A stretch of 15,820 bases of DNA from an uncultured Collinsella sp. (GCA_902494855.1 CABUVC010000016.1:1-15820), one strand, 5' to 3'. Counted from the stretch's first letter, positions 7,115 through 14,248 are shown. Notes: a model not told the origin generated them from the sequence alone. Numbers and translations are program-made.

Positions 7115-7600
7115 ATGAGTGCCGCAAGCAAAAAGAGCAAGACGCAGCAGCTCAAGGAGCGTTGGGAAAACGGCGAGCTCGACTGCGGGGCGATGACGCC
7201 CGAGTTTATCAAGGGACTCAGTCCCCGCGAGCTGGGCATGCTGGGCGAGCTGATCACCATCGACTACTTTAACGAGCGCGGCTACACCTTGCTGGAGCAG
7301 GGTTATCGTTGCACCGAGGGCGAGGCCGATCTGGTGCTGCTCGATGAGCTCGACGATGTCGTGGTGATGGCCGAGGTCAAGACCAGACGCGTCGCACTGG
7401 ATTGCAGCACGCGGGTCTTTCCCGAGGAGGCCGTGGACGCCCAAAAGCAACGCCGCTACCGCCGCATCGCAAGTTGCTATCTCATGGAGCATTATCCGCT
7501 CAAGGCGATTCGCTTCGATGCCGTGGGCGTCACCATTCGTGGCGGGCATATCGCCGAGATCGAGCATCAGTACAACGCGTTCGATTGGCAGGTGTCGTGA
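7115..7600 (+). CDS. YraN/UPF0102 family nuclease-like protein
   Basis: A 161-residue protein with the UPF0102 signature: ELGMLGELITIDYFNERGY, then GEADLVLLDEL and VMAEVKTR. The E...GEADL...EVK spacing is that of a PD-(D/E)XK nuclease core, here with Glu, Asp and Glu-Val-Lys all present; the family's cellular role is poorly defined. The family is usually about 120 residues. Here about 35-40 charged residues (MSAASKKSKTQQLKERWENG...) precede the domain. The ATG at 7115 is chosen for its ribosome binding site. The stop codon TGA shares one base with the comM ATG, indicating translational coupling. Proximity to rnhB, comM and dprA is common for this family and suggests a DNA-related role (inference). 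Confidence 0.88.
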   Translation: MSAASKKSKTQQLKERWENGELDCGAMTPEFIKGLSPRELGMLGELITIDYFNERGYTLLEQGYRCTEGEADLVLLDELDDVVVMAEVKTRRVALDCSTRVFPEEAVDAQKQRRYRRIASCYLMEHYPLKAIRFDAVGVTIRGGHIAEIEHQYNAFDWQVS

Positions 7601-9123
7601 TGGCGTTCGAGACGTTTGCCGTTCACGCGGCCTGCATCCGTGGCGTCGAGGCGATTCACGTCACGGTCGAGGTCTCGCTTGCCGGCGGCGTTCCGGGCAT
7701 TCAGATGCTCGGCATCCCGAGTATGGAGGTGATGGAGTCACGCGGTCGTATTCGCTGCGCGATGCGCTCCGCCGGGTTCGAGATCCCACGCTCGGGCATT
7801 ACGGTCAACCTAGCGCCCGGCGATATTCGCAAGACCGGTAGCGGCTTTGATCTGCCCATCGCCATCGCGGTATTGGCGGCCGATGGTCAGATTCCCCGCG
7901 ACAACCTCGATCGCTGCCTTATCGCCGGCGAGCTCGGCTTGGACGGTACGGTGCTTCCCGTCAAGGGCGAGGTGGCGTTTCAGCTATTGGCACGTGATAT
8001 GGGGCTGTCCTTTATCGCCGGCAGGTCCGATCAGCATGTGCCGCTTGCGGGCGTGGATTGTGGATTCATCGATCATTTGTCTCAGCTTGCCCATGGCATG
8101 GGCGATGCCGCGCGGCACTACTTGGATTCCGAGGGTGTTGAGGCGACCTTTGAGCCCGAACTCGACTATGCCGATGTGCTAGGGCAGGAAGTCGCTAAAC
8201 GCGGCATGGCGCTTGCGGCGGCAGGAGAGCTCGGTTTGCTTATGATCGGGTCCCCGGGATCGGGCAAGACGATGCTCGCCCGTCGTATGACCGGCATCCT
8301 GCCCGAGCTTTCCGTTGAGGATCAACAGGAGGCGCTGTGCATCCATTCGGTTTTGGGTGAGAACATCGATGGCTTATTGGCAGGTCATCGGCCGTTTCGA
8401 AGTCCCCATCACAGCATATCAACGGCTGGCCTCATTGGCGGAGGGCGCCCGGTGCATCCGGGTGAGATCAGCCTGGCTCATGGCGGCGTGCTCTTTTTGG
8501 ACGAGCTTGCTGAGTTTCCCACGGGTGTGCTGCAGACGCTGCGCCAGCCCATCGAACGCGGCTATGTGAGGATCGTACGCGTCGACGGGGCCTTTACCTT
8601 CCCGTCGCGCTTTCAGCTGCTCGCTGCGAGCAATCCCTGCCCCTGCGGTTTTTTGGGCGATCGCGAGGTACCGTGTCGCTGCTCGGCGGCGATGGTCGAG
8701 CGCTATCGGTCTAAACTGCGCGGTCCTTTGGCCGACCGTATCGACATGATGATCGATGTGACCCGTCCCGACCCCCAAGTGATTATCGAGGGTGCGGAGG
8801 GTATGTCGTCTGCCGAGTTACGTGACTACGTTGTGCGCGGTCGCGCTTTTCGCGCCTGGCGCGAATCCCGTATGGACGATGCGGATGCCGAGGCCGAGGA
8901 TGACGAGACACGGTCCATTGACGGCGTCGTTTCGACCTTTGAGCTCGATGATGCGGCGGAGAAGTGTGTGCTCGGCCTGTCGAAGCGCACACATCTCACG
9001 GGTCGCGGCATCGTGCGACTGGTGCGTATCGCGCGTACAATCGCCGACGTCGCCGAGAGCGAGCAGGTGACGCAGGACCATGTGCTCGAGGCGGCGATGT
9101 ACCAGGGAAGGAGGGACCAATGA
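7600..9123 (+). CDS. comM: YifB/ComM-family Mg-chelatase-like AAA+ ATPase
   Basis: A 507-residue AAA+ protein of the YifB/ComM family. ComM is a helicase that promotes branch migration of incoming DNA during natural transformation in Gram-negatives; outside them the role is less certain. The N-terminal ~190 residues form the ChlI/Lon-like domain (FAVHAACIRGVEAIHVTVEV, PRSGITVNLAPGDIRKTGSGFDLPIA). The AAA+ module has Walker A GSPGSGKT (Lys223), the RPFRSPHHSISTAGLIGGG segment, Walker B VLFLDELAEF (Asp301-Glu302) and the Cys-rich SNPCPCGFLGD...CRC motif. The C-terminus is the Mg-chelatase lid domain. The ATG at 7600 overlaps the yraN stop by one base and is the only start giving a family-typical N-terminus; open frame further upstream (from 7402) is shadow over yraN. 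It ends overlapping dprA. Confidence 0.94.
   Translation: MAFETFAVHAACIRGVEAIHVTVEVSLAGGVPGIQMLGIPSMEVMESRGRIRCAMRSAGFEIPRSGITVNLAPGDIRKTGSGFDLPIAIAVLAADGQIPRDNLDRCLIAGELGLDGTVLPVKGEVAFQLLARDMGLSFIAGRSDQHVPLAGVDCGFIDHLSQLAHGMGDAARHYLDSEGVEATFEPELDYADVLGQEVAKRGMALAAAGELGLLMIGSPGSGKTMLARRMTGILPELSVEDQQEALCIHSVLGENIDGLLAGHRPFRSPHHSISTAGLIGGGRPVHPGEISLAHGGVLFLDELAEFPTGVLQTLRQPIERGYVRIVRVDGAFTFPSRFQLLAASNPCPCGFLGDREVPCRCSAAMVERYRSKLRGPLADRIDMMIDVTRPDPQVIIEGAEGMSSAELRDYVVRGRAFRAWRESRMDDADAEAEDDETRSIDGVVSTFELDDAAEKCVLGLSKRTHLTGRGIVRLVRIARTIADVAESEQVTQDHVLEAAMYQGRRDQ
9108..9115 (+). promoter_or_regulatory. Ribosome binding site of dprA
   Basis: AAGGAGGG lies inside the 3' end of comM, 4 bases before the ATG at 9120 and 7 before the ATG at 9123. 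Either start is possible. Confidence 0.75.
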
Positions 9124-10055
9124 TGGCCGAGGGGACCTACGAGCTGCATCCAGGTGATGCGTTGTATCCCGAGACCGTTTTGGAGCTTTCTGATGTACCC
9201 CAGACGCTCTATGTGCGCGGCAACCCCGAGGTGCTTTCGACGCCCGCGCTCTCCATCATCGGCGCGCGCAAGGCCTCGCCGTATGGTCTTGCCGTGGCAG
9301 AGCTTGCGGCAAAGGTGGCGGTCGAGGCGGGCGTGACGGTAGTTTCGGGCGGCGCGGTCGGTTGTGACCAGGCCTCGGGTTGGGCTGCGGTCAACGCCGG
9401 CGGCAAACACGTCGTGGTGCTGGGGACGGGCGCCGACGTGGTCTACCCGCGTTCGAGCGCGGGGCTTATTACGCGCACGCTCGATACGGGTGGCGCGGTC
9501 GTGTCGATCTCCCCGTGGGGCATGGGTCCTCGCAAGTTTGCCTTTCCGCGCCGCAATCGCGTGATCGCGGCCCTGTCGCAAGCCCTCTTTGTATCCGAGG
9601 CGGGTATGCCTTCCGGGACGTTTTCTACAGCCGAGGCTGCTATGGATTTGGGGCGAGAACTTCTTGCCGTGCCGGGGTCGATCCTATCGCCCGAGTCGCG
9701 TGGCACGAATTACCTCATTGCGAACGGTGCCTGCTGCATCATCGACGAGGAATCTATCGAGATGGCTATCTCACGCATCTACGGCACCCTGCGCTACTCG
9801 CGCCCCGATGCTCCCGGCATTGCCGACCTGGATTCAACGCAGCAGACCGTGATGCATGCGCTCATCGCCTCTCCGCTCAAGGTCAACGACATCGCGGCGC
9901 TCGTCTCGCTCGATGCCGTCGGCGTACTCAAACTCTTGGGTTCGCTTGAACTCGAGGGCCTTATCGATCGCATGATGGATGGAAGGTATGCGCCCTCCAA
10001 GTTTGCCCTTCACGCCCAGACACCCTTCGGTCACAATGGAAAACATGTCAATTAG
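9120..10055 (+). CDS. dprA: DNA processing protein DprA/Smf family
   Basis: A 311-residue DprA-type protein. DprA binds single-stranded DNA and loads RecA during transformation; homologues are widespread in bacteria not known to be competent. The Rossmann-like core is clear: SIIGARKASPYGLAVAELA, a VVLGTGADVVYP strand, FPRRNRVIAALS (residues 142-153), PSGTFSTAEAAMDLGRELLAVPG and GTNYLIANGA. A C-terminal winged-helix-like domain follows (STQQTVMHALIASPLKVNDIAAL). The N-terminal SAM domain of many DprA proteins is reduced or absent; the core begins almost at once. The usual SGLARGIDxxAH segment reads SGGAVGCDQASGW here (from residue 76). The start is ATG 9120, overlapping the comM stop, or ATG 9123. 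TrmFO follows after 14 bases, where topA often sits in other genomes. Confidence 0.9.
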   Translation: MMAEGTYELHPGDALYPETVLELSDVPQTLYVRGNPEVLSTPALSIIGARKASPYGLAVAELAAKVAVEAGVTVVSGGAVGCDQASGWAAVNAGGKHVVVLGTGADVVYPRSSAGLITRTLDTGGAVVSISPWGMGPRKFAFPRRNRVIAALSQALFVSEAGMPSGTFSTAEAAMDLGRELLAVPGSILSPESRGTNYLIANGACCIIDEESIEMAISRIYGTLRYSRPDAPGIADLDSTQQTVMHALIASPLKVNDIAALVSLDAVGVLKLLGSLELEGLIDRMMDGRYAPSKFALHAQTPFGHNGKHVN

Positions 10056-10069
10056 AAAGGTGTTTGCAG

Positions 10070-11407
10070 ATGCTGTTTGATCAGGTGACGGTTATCGGTG
10101 GCGGTCTGGCGGGTTCGGAATGCGCGATCCAGCTGGCAGACCGCGGTTTTGCCGTTAAGCTGTGCGAGATGCGCCCCCAGGTTAGCTCCCCGGCTCACCA
10201 TACCGATCACTTGGCAGAGCTCGTCTGCTCCAATTCGTTTAAGTCGACCCGTCCGGATTCCGCGGCTGGTTTGCTGAAGGCCGAGCTTGAGCGCATGGGT
10301 TCAGTCCTGCTCGATTGCGCCCATCGCGCGGCTGTTCCCGCTGGCGGTGCCCTGGCGGTCGACCGCGTCAAGTTTTCCGAGCTTGTCGAGGCCGAGGTTG
10401 CCGCCCGTCCCAATATCGAGGTCGTGCACGGCGAGGTCACGCAGATTCCCGAGGGCCACGTGGTCATTGCCGCGGGCCCGCTGTGTTCACCGGCGCTGAG
10501 CGAAGAGGTCATGAAGCTCGTCGGTGGCGACGCCCTTGCGTTCTTCGATGCCGCGGCGCCGATCGTCGATGCCTCCACGCTCGATATGGACGTGCTGTTT
10601 TCGCAGTCGCGCTACGAGGAGCAGGGGAGCGGCGACTATCTCAACGCTCCGCTCAACAAGGAGGAGTACGAGGCCTTTATCGAGGCACTTACCACGGCCG
10701 ACCGCGTGGTGCTCAAAGACTTTGAGGGCGGCGATCTGTTCCAGGCCTGCCAGCCTGCCGAGGAAGTTGCGCGCACCGGCAAGGACGCCATTCGCTTTGG
10801 CGCCATGAAGCCCGTCGGCCTCACCGACCCGCGTACCGGACGTCGCCCCTGGGCGGCGATTCAGCTGCGTGCCGAGAACAAGGAGAAGACCGCCTATAAC
10901 CTGGTGGGCTTCCAGACAAACCTGACCTTTGGCGAGCAGAAGCGCGTCTTCCATATGGTGCCGGGCCTGGAGAACGCTGAGTTCTTCCGCTACGGTGTCA
11001 TGCACCGCAATACCTTTGTCGACGCCCCGCACGTGCTCGATGGCACCTTTGCCGTGCCCGGTACCGGCGTGCGCCTGGCCGGTCAGATCACCGGCACCGA
11101 GGGGTACATGGAAGCCGTGGCGACCGGTCTGCTCGCGGCGCTCAACACCTATGCCGAGGCTATCGGCGCCGCGGGCGTCGAGTTGCCCCGCGTGGGCGCC
11201 CTGGGCGCGCTCGTGGGCTATGCGACCGATCCTGCCACCGTGGGCTACCAGCCCATGCATGTCAACTTTGGCCTGGTGCCGCCGCTCGAGGACGGTAAGC
11301 GTCGCAGCAAGCGCGACCGCTACCAGGCGTATGCGGACCGTGCGCTCGAGGCTCTTGATGCCTATCTGGCCACTCGCCCCGATCTGTTTGGAGGCGACCG
11401 GTCATAG
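10070..11407 (+). CDS. trmFO: Methylenetetrahydrofolate-tRNA-(uracil-54-C5)-methyltransferase
   Basis: A 445-residue flavoprotein that makes 5-methyluridine (T54) in the tRNA T-loop using methylenetetrahydrofolate and FAD. The N-terminal dinucleotide fold has GGGLAGSE at residues 10-17 followed by CEMRP. HTDHLAELVCSNSFKS contains Cys53, and Cys227 lies in DLFQACQPAEE; these correspond to the two functional cysteines described for the family. VPAGGALAVDR and EGYMEAVATGLLAALN are also diagnostic. Length is normal (about 435-445). The ATG at 10070 is chosen because AAAGG (10056-10060) is 9 bases upstream; the TTG at 10064 is too close. The TAG stop overlaps the apparent AUA start of xerC, and a GGAGG within its last codons is positioned to serve xerC. 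Confidence 0.96.
   Translation: MLFDQVTVIGGGLAGSECAIQLADRGFAVKLCEMRPQVSSPAHHTDHLAELVCSNSFKSTRPDSAAGLLKAELERMGSVLLDCAHRAAVPAGGALAVDRVKFSELVEAEVAARPNIEVVHGEVTQIPEGHVVIAAGPLCSPALSEEVMKLVGGDALAFFDAAAPIVDASTLDMDVLFSQSRYEEQGSGDYLNAPLNKEEYEAFIEALTTADRVVLKDFEGGDLFQACQPAEEVARTGKDAIRFGAMKPVGLTDPRTGRRPWAAIQLRAENKEKTAYNLVGFQTNLTFGEQKRVFHMVPGLENAEFFRYGVMHRNTFVDAPHVLDGTFAVPGTGVRLAGQITGTEGYMEAVATGLLAALNTYAEAIGAAGVELPRVGALGALVGYATDPATVGYQPMHVNFGLVPPLEDGKRRSKRDRYQAYADRALEALDAYLATRPDLFGGDRS
11390..11394 (+). promoter_or_regulatory. Shine-Dalgarno for xerC inside the end of trmFO
   Basis: GGAGG is followed by 9 bases and then ATA at 11404. No other initiation site is within reach of it. It supports translation of xerC from the trmFO/xerC junction rather than from the GTG at 11482. 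Confidence 0.6.
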
Positions 11408-12324
11408 CCTTTGACCTGTACGACACCGTCGACTCGTTTATCGCCTACATCGCACGTGTCGAGGGTCTTTCTCCCAACACGGTGACGGCCTATGGCTCGA
11501 GGCTGGAGCGCTTTGCTGCCTGGTGCGAGCGCGAGGATATCGATGCCTTCGCTGCCGACGTGCGCACCATTCGTCGCTATCTTGCCGAGCTTTCGCGTGA
11601 ACAGGTGGCTCCCCGAACGCTTGCGGCGCACCTTTCGGCCATCCGATCGCTCTATCGCTGGATGGCTGCCGAGGGGATTGTCGAGGGCGATGCAGTCTCG
11701 GCGATCGCATCGCCCAAGCTGCCGCGTGACCTGCCGGGCGTCCTTACGATCAAGCAGGTCGATGCGCTGCTCAAGACGCCTGATACCTCAACACCCGCGG
11801 GACTGCGCGATGCGGCGATGCTCGAGCTGCTCTATGCCTCGGGCGCCCGTATCTCAGAGCTCGCAGCACTCAATGTGGAGTCCATTGCGTGGTCCGAACG
11901 CACGCTGCGCCTGTGGGGCAAGGGGAGCAAAGAACGTATCGTCCCTCTGTATCGTCGTGCGCTCGAGGCGACGCGTCTCTATATTGAGGAGGGGAGGCCG
12001 AAGTTGCTCGCTCAGGCAAAGCGTCGTGACCCCGCTACCGGGCCGCATCCGCTGCTTATATCGGCGCGCGGTAATCGCATGAGTGCCGCCATGCTCAGGC
12101 GGCGGTTCCATACGCTGGCGACGCTCGCCGGCATTCCGGCCGACATCGCCCCGCATGCGATGCGCCATACCTTTGCGACCGACTTGCTCGAGGGCGGCGC
12201 GGACCTGCGCTCGGTTCAAGAGCTGCTGGGTCATGCGAGCCTGTCCACGACGCAGATCTACACGCATCTCACACCCGATCGGCTTAAGCGGGCTGTGGCT
12301 CAAGCCCATCCCCGCGGCGAATAG
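11404..12324 (+). CDS. xerC: Tyrosine recombinase XerC, apparent non-canonical AUA start
   Basis: A site-specific tyrosine recombinase of the XerC/XerD type, which resolves chromosome dimers at dif. From 11404 it is 306 residues, typical for Xer. All catalytic residues are visible: Arg149 (ASGARISELAAL), Lys173 (WGKGSKER), His251 and Arg254 (HAMRH), His277 (LLGHAS) and nucleophile Tyr286 (TQIYTHL). The N-terminal SAM-like core-binding domain reads FIAYIARVEGLSPNTVTAYGSRLERFAAWC, a standard Xer N-terminus that begins upstream of the first GTG (11482). The frame is open back to a TGA at 11356-11358 but has no ATG, GTG or TTG before 11482; the only CTG (11416) lacks a ribosome binding site. ATA at 11404 has GGAGG 9 bases upstream and overlaps the trmFO stop as ATAG. 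XerC rather than XerD is called from the trmFO neighbourhood. The start remains the uncertain part. Confidence 0.9.
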   Translation: MAFDLYDTVDSFIAYIARVEGLSPNTVTAYGSRLERFAAWCEREDIDAFAADVRTIRRYLAELSREQVAPRTLAAHLSAIRSLYRWMAAEGIVEGDAVSAIASPKLPRDLPGVLTIKQVDALLKTPDTSTPAGLRDAAMLELLYASGARISELAALNVESIAWSERTLRLWGKGSKERIVPLYRRALEATRLYIEEGRPKLLAQAKRRDPATGPHPLLISARGNRMSAAMLRRRFHTLATLAGIPADIAPHAMRHTFATDLLEGGADLRSVQELLGHASLSTTQIYTHLTPDRLKRAVAQAHPRGE

Positions 12325-12373
12325 TGGCTGGGACGTCCCGCGCCGCGCTCAGGTGTGTGGTTTTGATTGCGGG

Positions 12374-12402
12374 TTGGCAGGAAGAAGCATTCCTGCTATC
12401 AT
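12374..12402 (+). promoter_or_regulatory. rpsB promoter with inverted repeat in the spacer
   Basis: TTGGCA (12374-12379) and TATCAT (12397-12402) are separated by 17 bases. The inverted repeat GCAGGAAGAAGCATTCCTGC (7-bp arms, 12377-12396) fills the spacer exactly. Transcription would start near 12409, leaving a 135-base leader before rpsB. The palindrome could be an operator. Confidence 0.7.
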
Positions 12403-12408
12403 TCATCG

Positions 12409-12543
12409 GGTTGCTTCACGGCAACAGGTTTTTATCACGCACGCGCGGCTACTTCATACCGTGGTGCCCGGGCTTTGGTAGCACATGTCCGGGTTGGTTT
12501 TGGAGGATGACCCCGCGCGGAGGCAAACCACAGGAGGTTTAAC
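12409..12543 (+). promoter_or_regulatory. Structured rpsB 5' leader, candidate ribosomal-protein autoregulation
   Basis: The predicted leader holds several stems: GTTGC/GCAAC (12410-12414, 12421-12425) followed by TTTTT (12429-12433); CCCGG/CCGGG (12467-12471, 12489-12493); and TGGTTT/AAACCA (12495-12500, 12525-12530). The AAACC of the last stem can alternatively pair with GGTTT (12536-12540), enclosing most of the AGGAGG (12532-12537) of rpsB. S2 is known to repress its own mRNA through the leader in other bacteria; that this leader works so is inference. Confidence 0.45.
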
Positions 12544-13272
12544 ATGGCTACCAAGATTAATATCCGCACCCTGCTCGAGGCCGGCTGCCACTTCGGTCAC
12601 CAGACCCGTCGCTGGAACCCCAAGATGAAGCCGTTCATCTTCGGTGAGCGCAACGGCATCTACATCCTCGACCTCAAGCAGACCATCCTCGACGCCGATC
12701 AGGCCTACACCTTCGTCAAGAACGTCGCCAAGGGCGGCAATGTGCTGTTTGTCGGCACCAAGAAGCAGGCTCAGGAGGCCGTCAAGAACGCTGCTGAGCG
12801 CGCCAATATGCCTTACATCAACCAGCGTTGGCTCGGCGGCATGCTGACCAACTTCGTCACCATCCGCTCCCGCATCAACCGCATGGAGGAGCTCGAGGCC
12901 ATGGTCGAGGACGGCCGCATGGCAGTGCTCCCCAAGAAGGAGCAGGCTGTTCTCGGCAAGGAGCTCACCAAGCTCCAGACCAACCTCGGTGGTGCCCGCG
13001 ACATGAAGGGTCTGCCCCAGGCTCTCTTCGTCATCGACACCAAGCGCGAGGAGAACGCCATCAAGGAGGCTCAGCGCCTGAACATCCCCGTCGTCGCTCT
13101 GATCGACACCAACTCCGATCCCGACGAGGTCGAGTACGGCATCCCCTGCAACGATGACGCTATCTCTGCTGTCACCCTTATGTGCGAGCTCATGGCTGAC
13201 GCCTGCCTCGCTGGCTCCGGCAAGGAGCAGGTCTCCGAGGCCGAGATGGCCGCTGAGCCCAAGGCCGAGTAA
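12544..13272 (+). CDS. rpsB: 30S ribosomal protein S2
   Basis: A 242-residue small-subunit protein. The opening (TLLEAGCHFGHQTRRWNPKMKPFIFGERNGIYILDLKQT) and the internal QRWLGGMLTNFVTIRSRI, DMKGLPQALFVIDTKREENAIKEAQRLNIPVVALIDTNSDPD are textbook S2. The C-terminus is a short acidic Ala/Glu tail. ATG 12544 has AGGAGG 6 bases upstream. Codons are strongly biased (CTC, ATC, AAG, GAG), as expected for a highly expressed gene. It is followed after 45 bases by tsf with no terminator between, the classic rpsB-tsf operon. Confidence 0.98.
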   Translation: MATKINIRTLLEAGCHFGHQTRRWNPKMKPFIFGERNGIYILDLKQTILDADQAYTFVKNVAKGGNVLFVGTKKQAQEAVKNAAERANMPYINQRWLGGMLTNFVTIRSRINRMEELEAMVEDGRMAVLPKKEQAVLGKELTKLQTNLGGARDMKGLPQALFVIDTKREENAIKEAQRLNIPVVALIDTNSDPDEVEYGIPCNDDAISAVTLMCELMADACLAGSGKEQVSEAEMAAEPKAE

Positions 13273-13304
13273 ATCAGTCTTAGTTAATTCTTTTTCATCT
13301 CTTT

Positions 13305-13311
13305 GAAAGGA
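13305..13311 (+). promoter_or_regulatory. Ribosome binding site deciding the tsf start
   Basis: GAAAGGA is 6 bases before the ATG at 13318. The in-frame TTG at 13303 overlaps the site and is rejected. Confidence 0.8.
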
Positions 13312-13317
13312 ACCACA

Positions 13318-14187
13318 ATGGCCCAGATTACCGCCGCTATGGTCAAGCAGCTCCGCGAGATGACCGACTCCCCGATGATGGAGTGCAAGAAGGCTCTCGT
13401 CGAGGCTGACGGCGACATGGACGCCGCTGTCGACGTTCTGCGTAAGAACGGCCTTGCCAAGGCTGCCAAGAAGGCTGGCCGTGAGACCAACGAGGGCGCT
13501 GTCGCCGCGTTCGTCTCCGAGGATGGCAAGACCGGTGCTCTGCTCGAGCTCTCCTGCGAGACCGACTTCGTTGGCTCCAACGCCAAGTTCACCGGCTTTG
13601 CTTCTAAGGTCGCTGAGGTTGTCGCCACCACCGAGCCTGCTGACGTCGACGCTCTGCTCGAGAAGCCGATGGGCGAGGAGACCGTTTCCTCCGAGCTCAC
13701 CGAGATGATTCACATCATGGGCGAGAACATGAAGATCTCCCGCTTCGCTGCCCGCAAGGCCGAGAACGGCGCGCTCGCTTCTTACATCCACATGGGTGGT
13801 AAGATCGGCGTCCTCGTCGAGTTCGCCTTCGAGAAGACCGAGACCGCTCAGGCTGAGTCCTTCAAGACCTTCGCTCACGACGTTGCCCTTCAGGTTGCCG
13901 CCGTCGCCCCGATCTGCGCTACCCGCGATCAGGTTCCGGCCGAGACCGTCGAGCACGAGAAGCAGATCTACATGGCCCAGGCTGCCGAGTCCGGCAAGCC
14001 CGAGGCTATCCAGGAGAAGATGGCTGTTGGCCGTCTGGAGAAGTTCTACAAGCAGTCCGTGCTCACCGAGCAGGAGTTCATCAAGGACAGCTCCCTCACC
14101 ATCAAGAAGTACGCAGAGCAGGTCTCCAAGGAGCTCGGCGACACCATTACCGTCGTTGCCTTTGACCGTCTGGTCCGTGGCGAGTAA
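13318..14187 (+). CDS. tsf: Translation elongation factor Ts
   Basis: A 289-residue guanine-nucleotide exchange factor for EF-Tu. The N-terminal UBA-like domain (MVKQLREMTDSPMMECKKALVEADGDMDAAVDVLR) is followed by the core with ELSCETDFVGSN; Thr82-Asp83-Phe84-Val85 is the loop that enters EF-Tu and displaces Mg2+. The C-terminal part has QVAAVAP, YKQSVLTEQEFIKDSS and the final TVVAFDRLVRGE. Length is typical (about 280-295). It is co-transcribed with rpsB and ended by a strong terminator. Its codon usage shows the same high-expression bias as rpsB. Confidence 0.98.
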   Translation: MAQITAAMVKQLREMTDSPMMECKKALVEADGDMDAAVDVLRKNGLAKAAKKAGRETNEGAVAAFVSEDGKTGALLELSCETDFVGSNAKFTGFASKVAEVVATTEPADVDALLEKPMGEETVSSELTEMIHIMGENMKISRFAARKAENGALASYIHMGGKIGVLVEFAFEKTETAQAESFKTFAHDVALQVAAVAPICATRDQVPAETVEHEKQIYMAQAAESGKPEAIQEKMAVGRLEKFYKQSVLTEQEFIKDSSLTIKKYAEQVSKELGDTITVVAFDRLVRGE

Positions 14188-14210
14188 ATAAGCTCTTGTA
14201 GCTGGTAATG

Positions 14211-14245
14211 AGCAGGCTGTGGGTTTTACTCACAGCCTGCTTTTT
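14211..14245 (+). terminator. rpsB-tsf intrinsic terminator
   Basis: A perfect 11-bp stem AGCAGGCTGTG/CACAGCCTGCT (14211-14221, 14231-14241) extends inward by about three more pairs and is followed by TTTTT (14241-14245). Confidence 0.95.
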
Positions 14246-14248
14246 CAT

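Noticed and set aside
6503..7567. A 354-codon minus-strand frame across rnhB, its terminator and yraN
   Set aside because: It crosses a clear plus-strand terminator and two well-identified genes; no domain or ribosome binding site supports it.
12330..12339. Palindrome GGGACGTCCC just after xerC
   Set aside because: It is a perfect 10-base palindrome, but without loop, T tract or repetition elsewhere in the window; likely chance.
12324..12542. A 72-codon open frame between xerC and rpsB
   Set aside because: It overlaps the rpsB promoter and leader, has no ribosome binding site and its translation looks like random GC-rich sequence.
12454..13956. A 500-codon open frame on the minus strand across rpsB and tsf
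   Set aside because: It spans two highly biased ribosomal-operon genes and their intergenic gap, its Leu/Gly/Asp/Val-rich translation resembles no protein, and it is explained by antisense of preferred codons.
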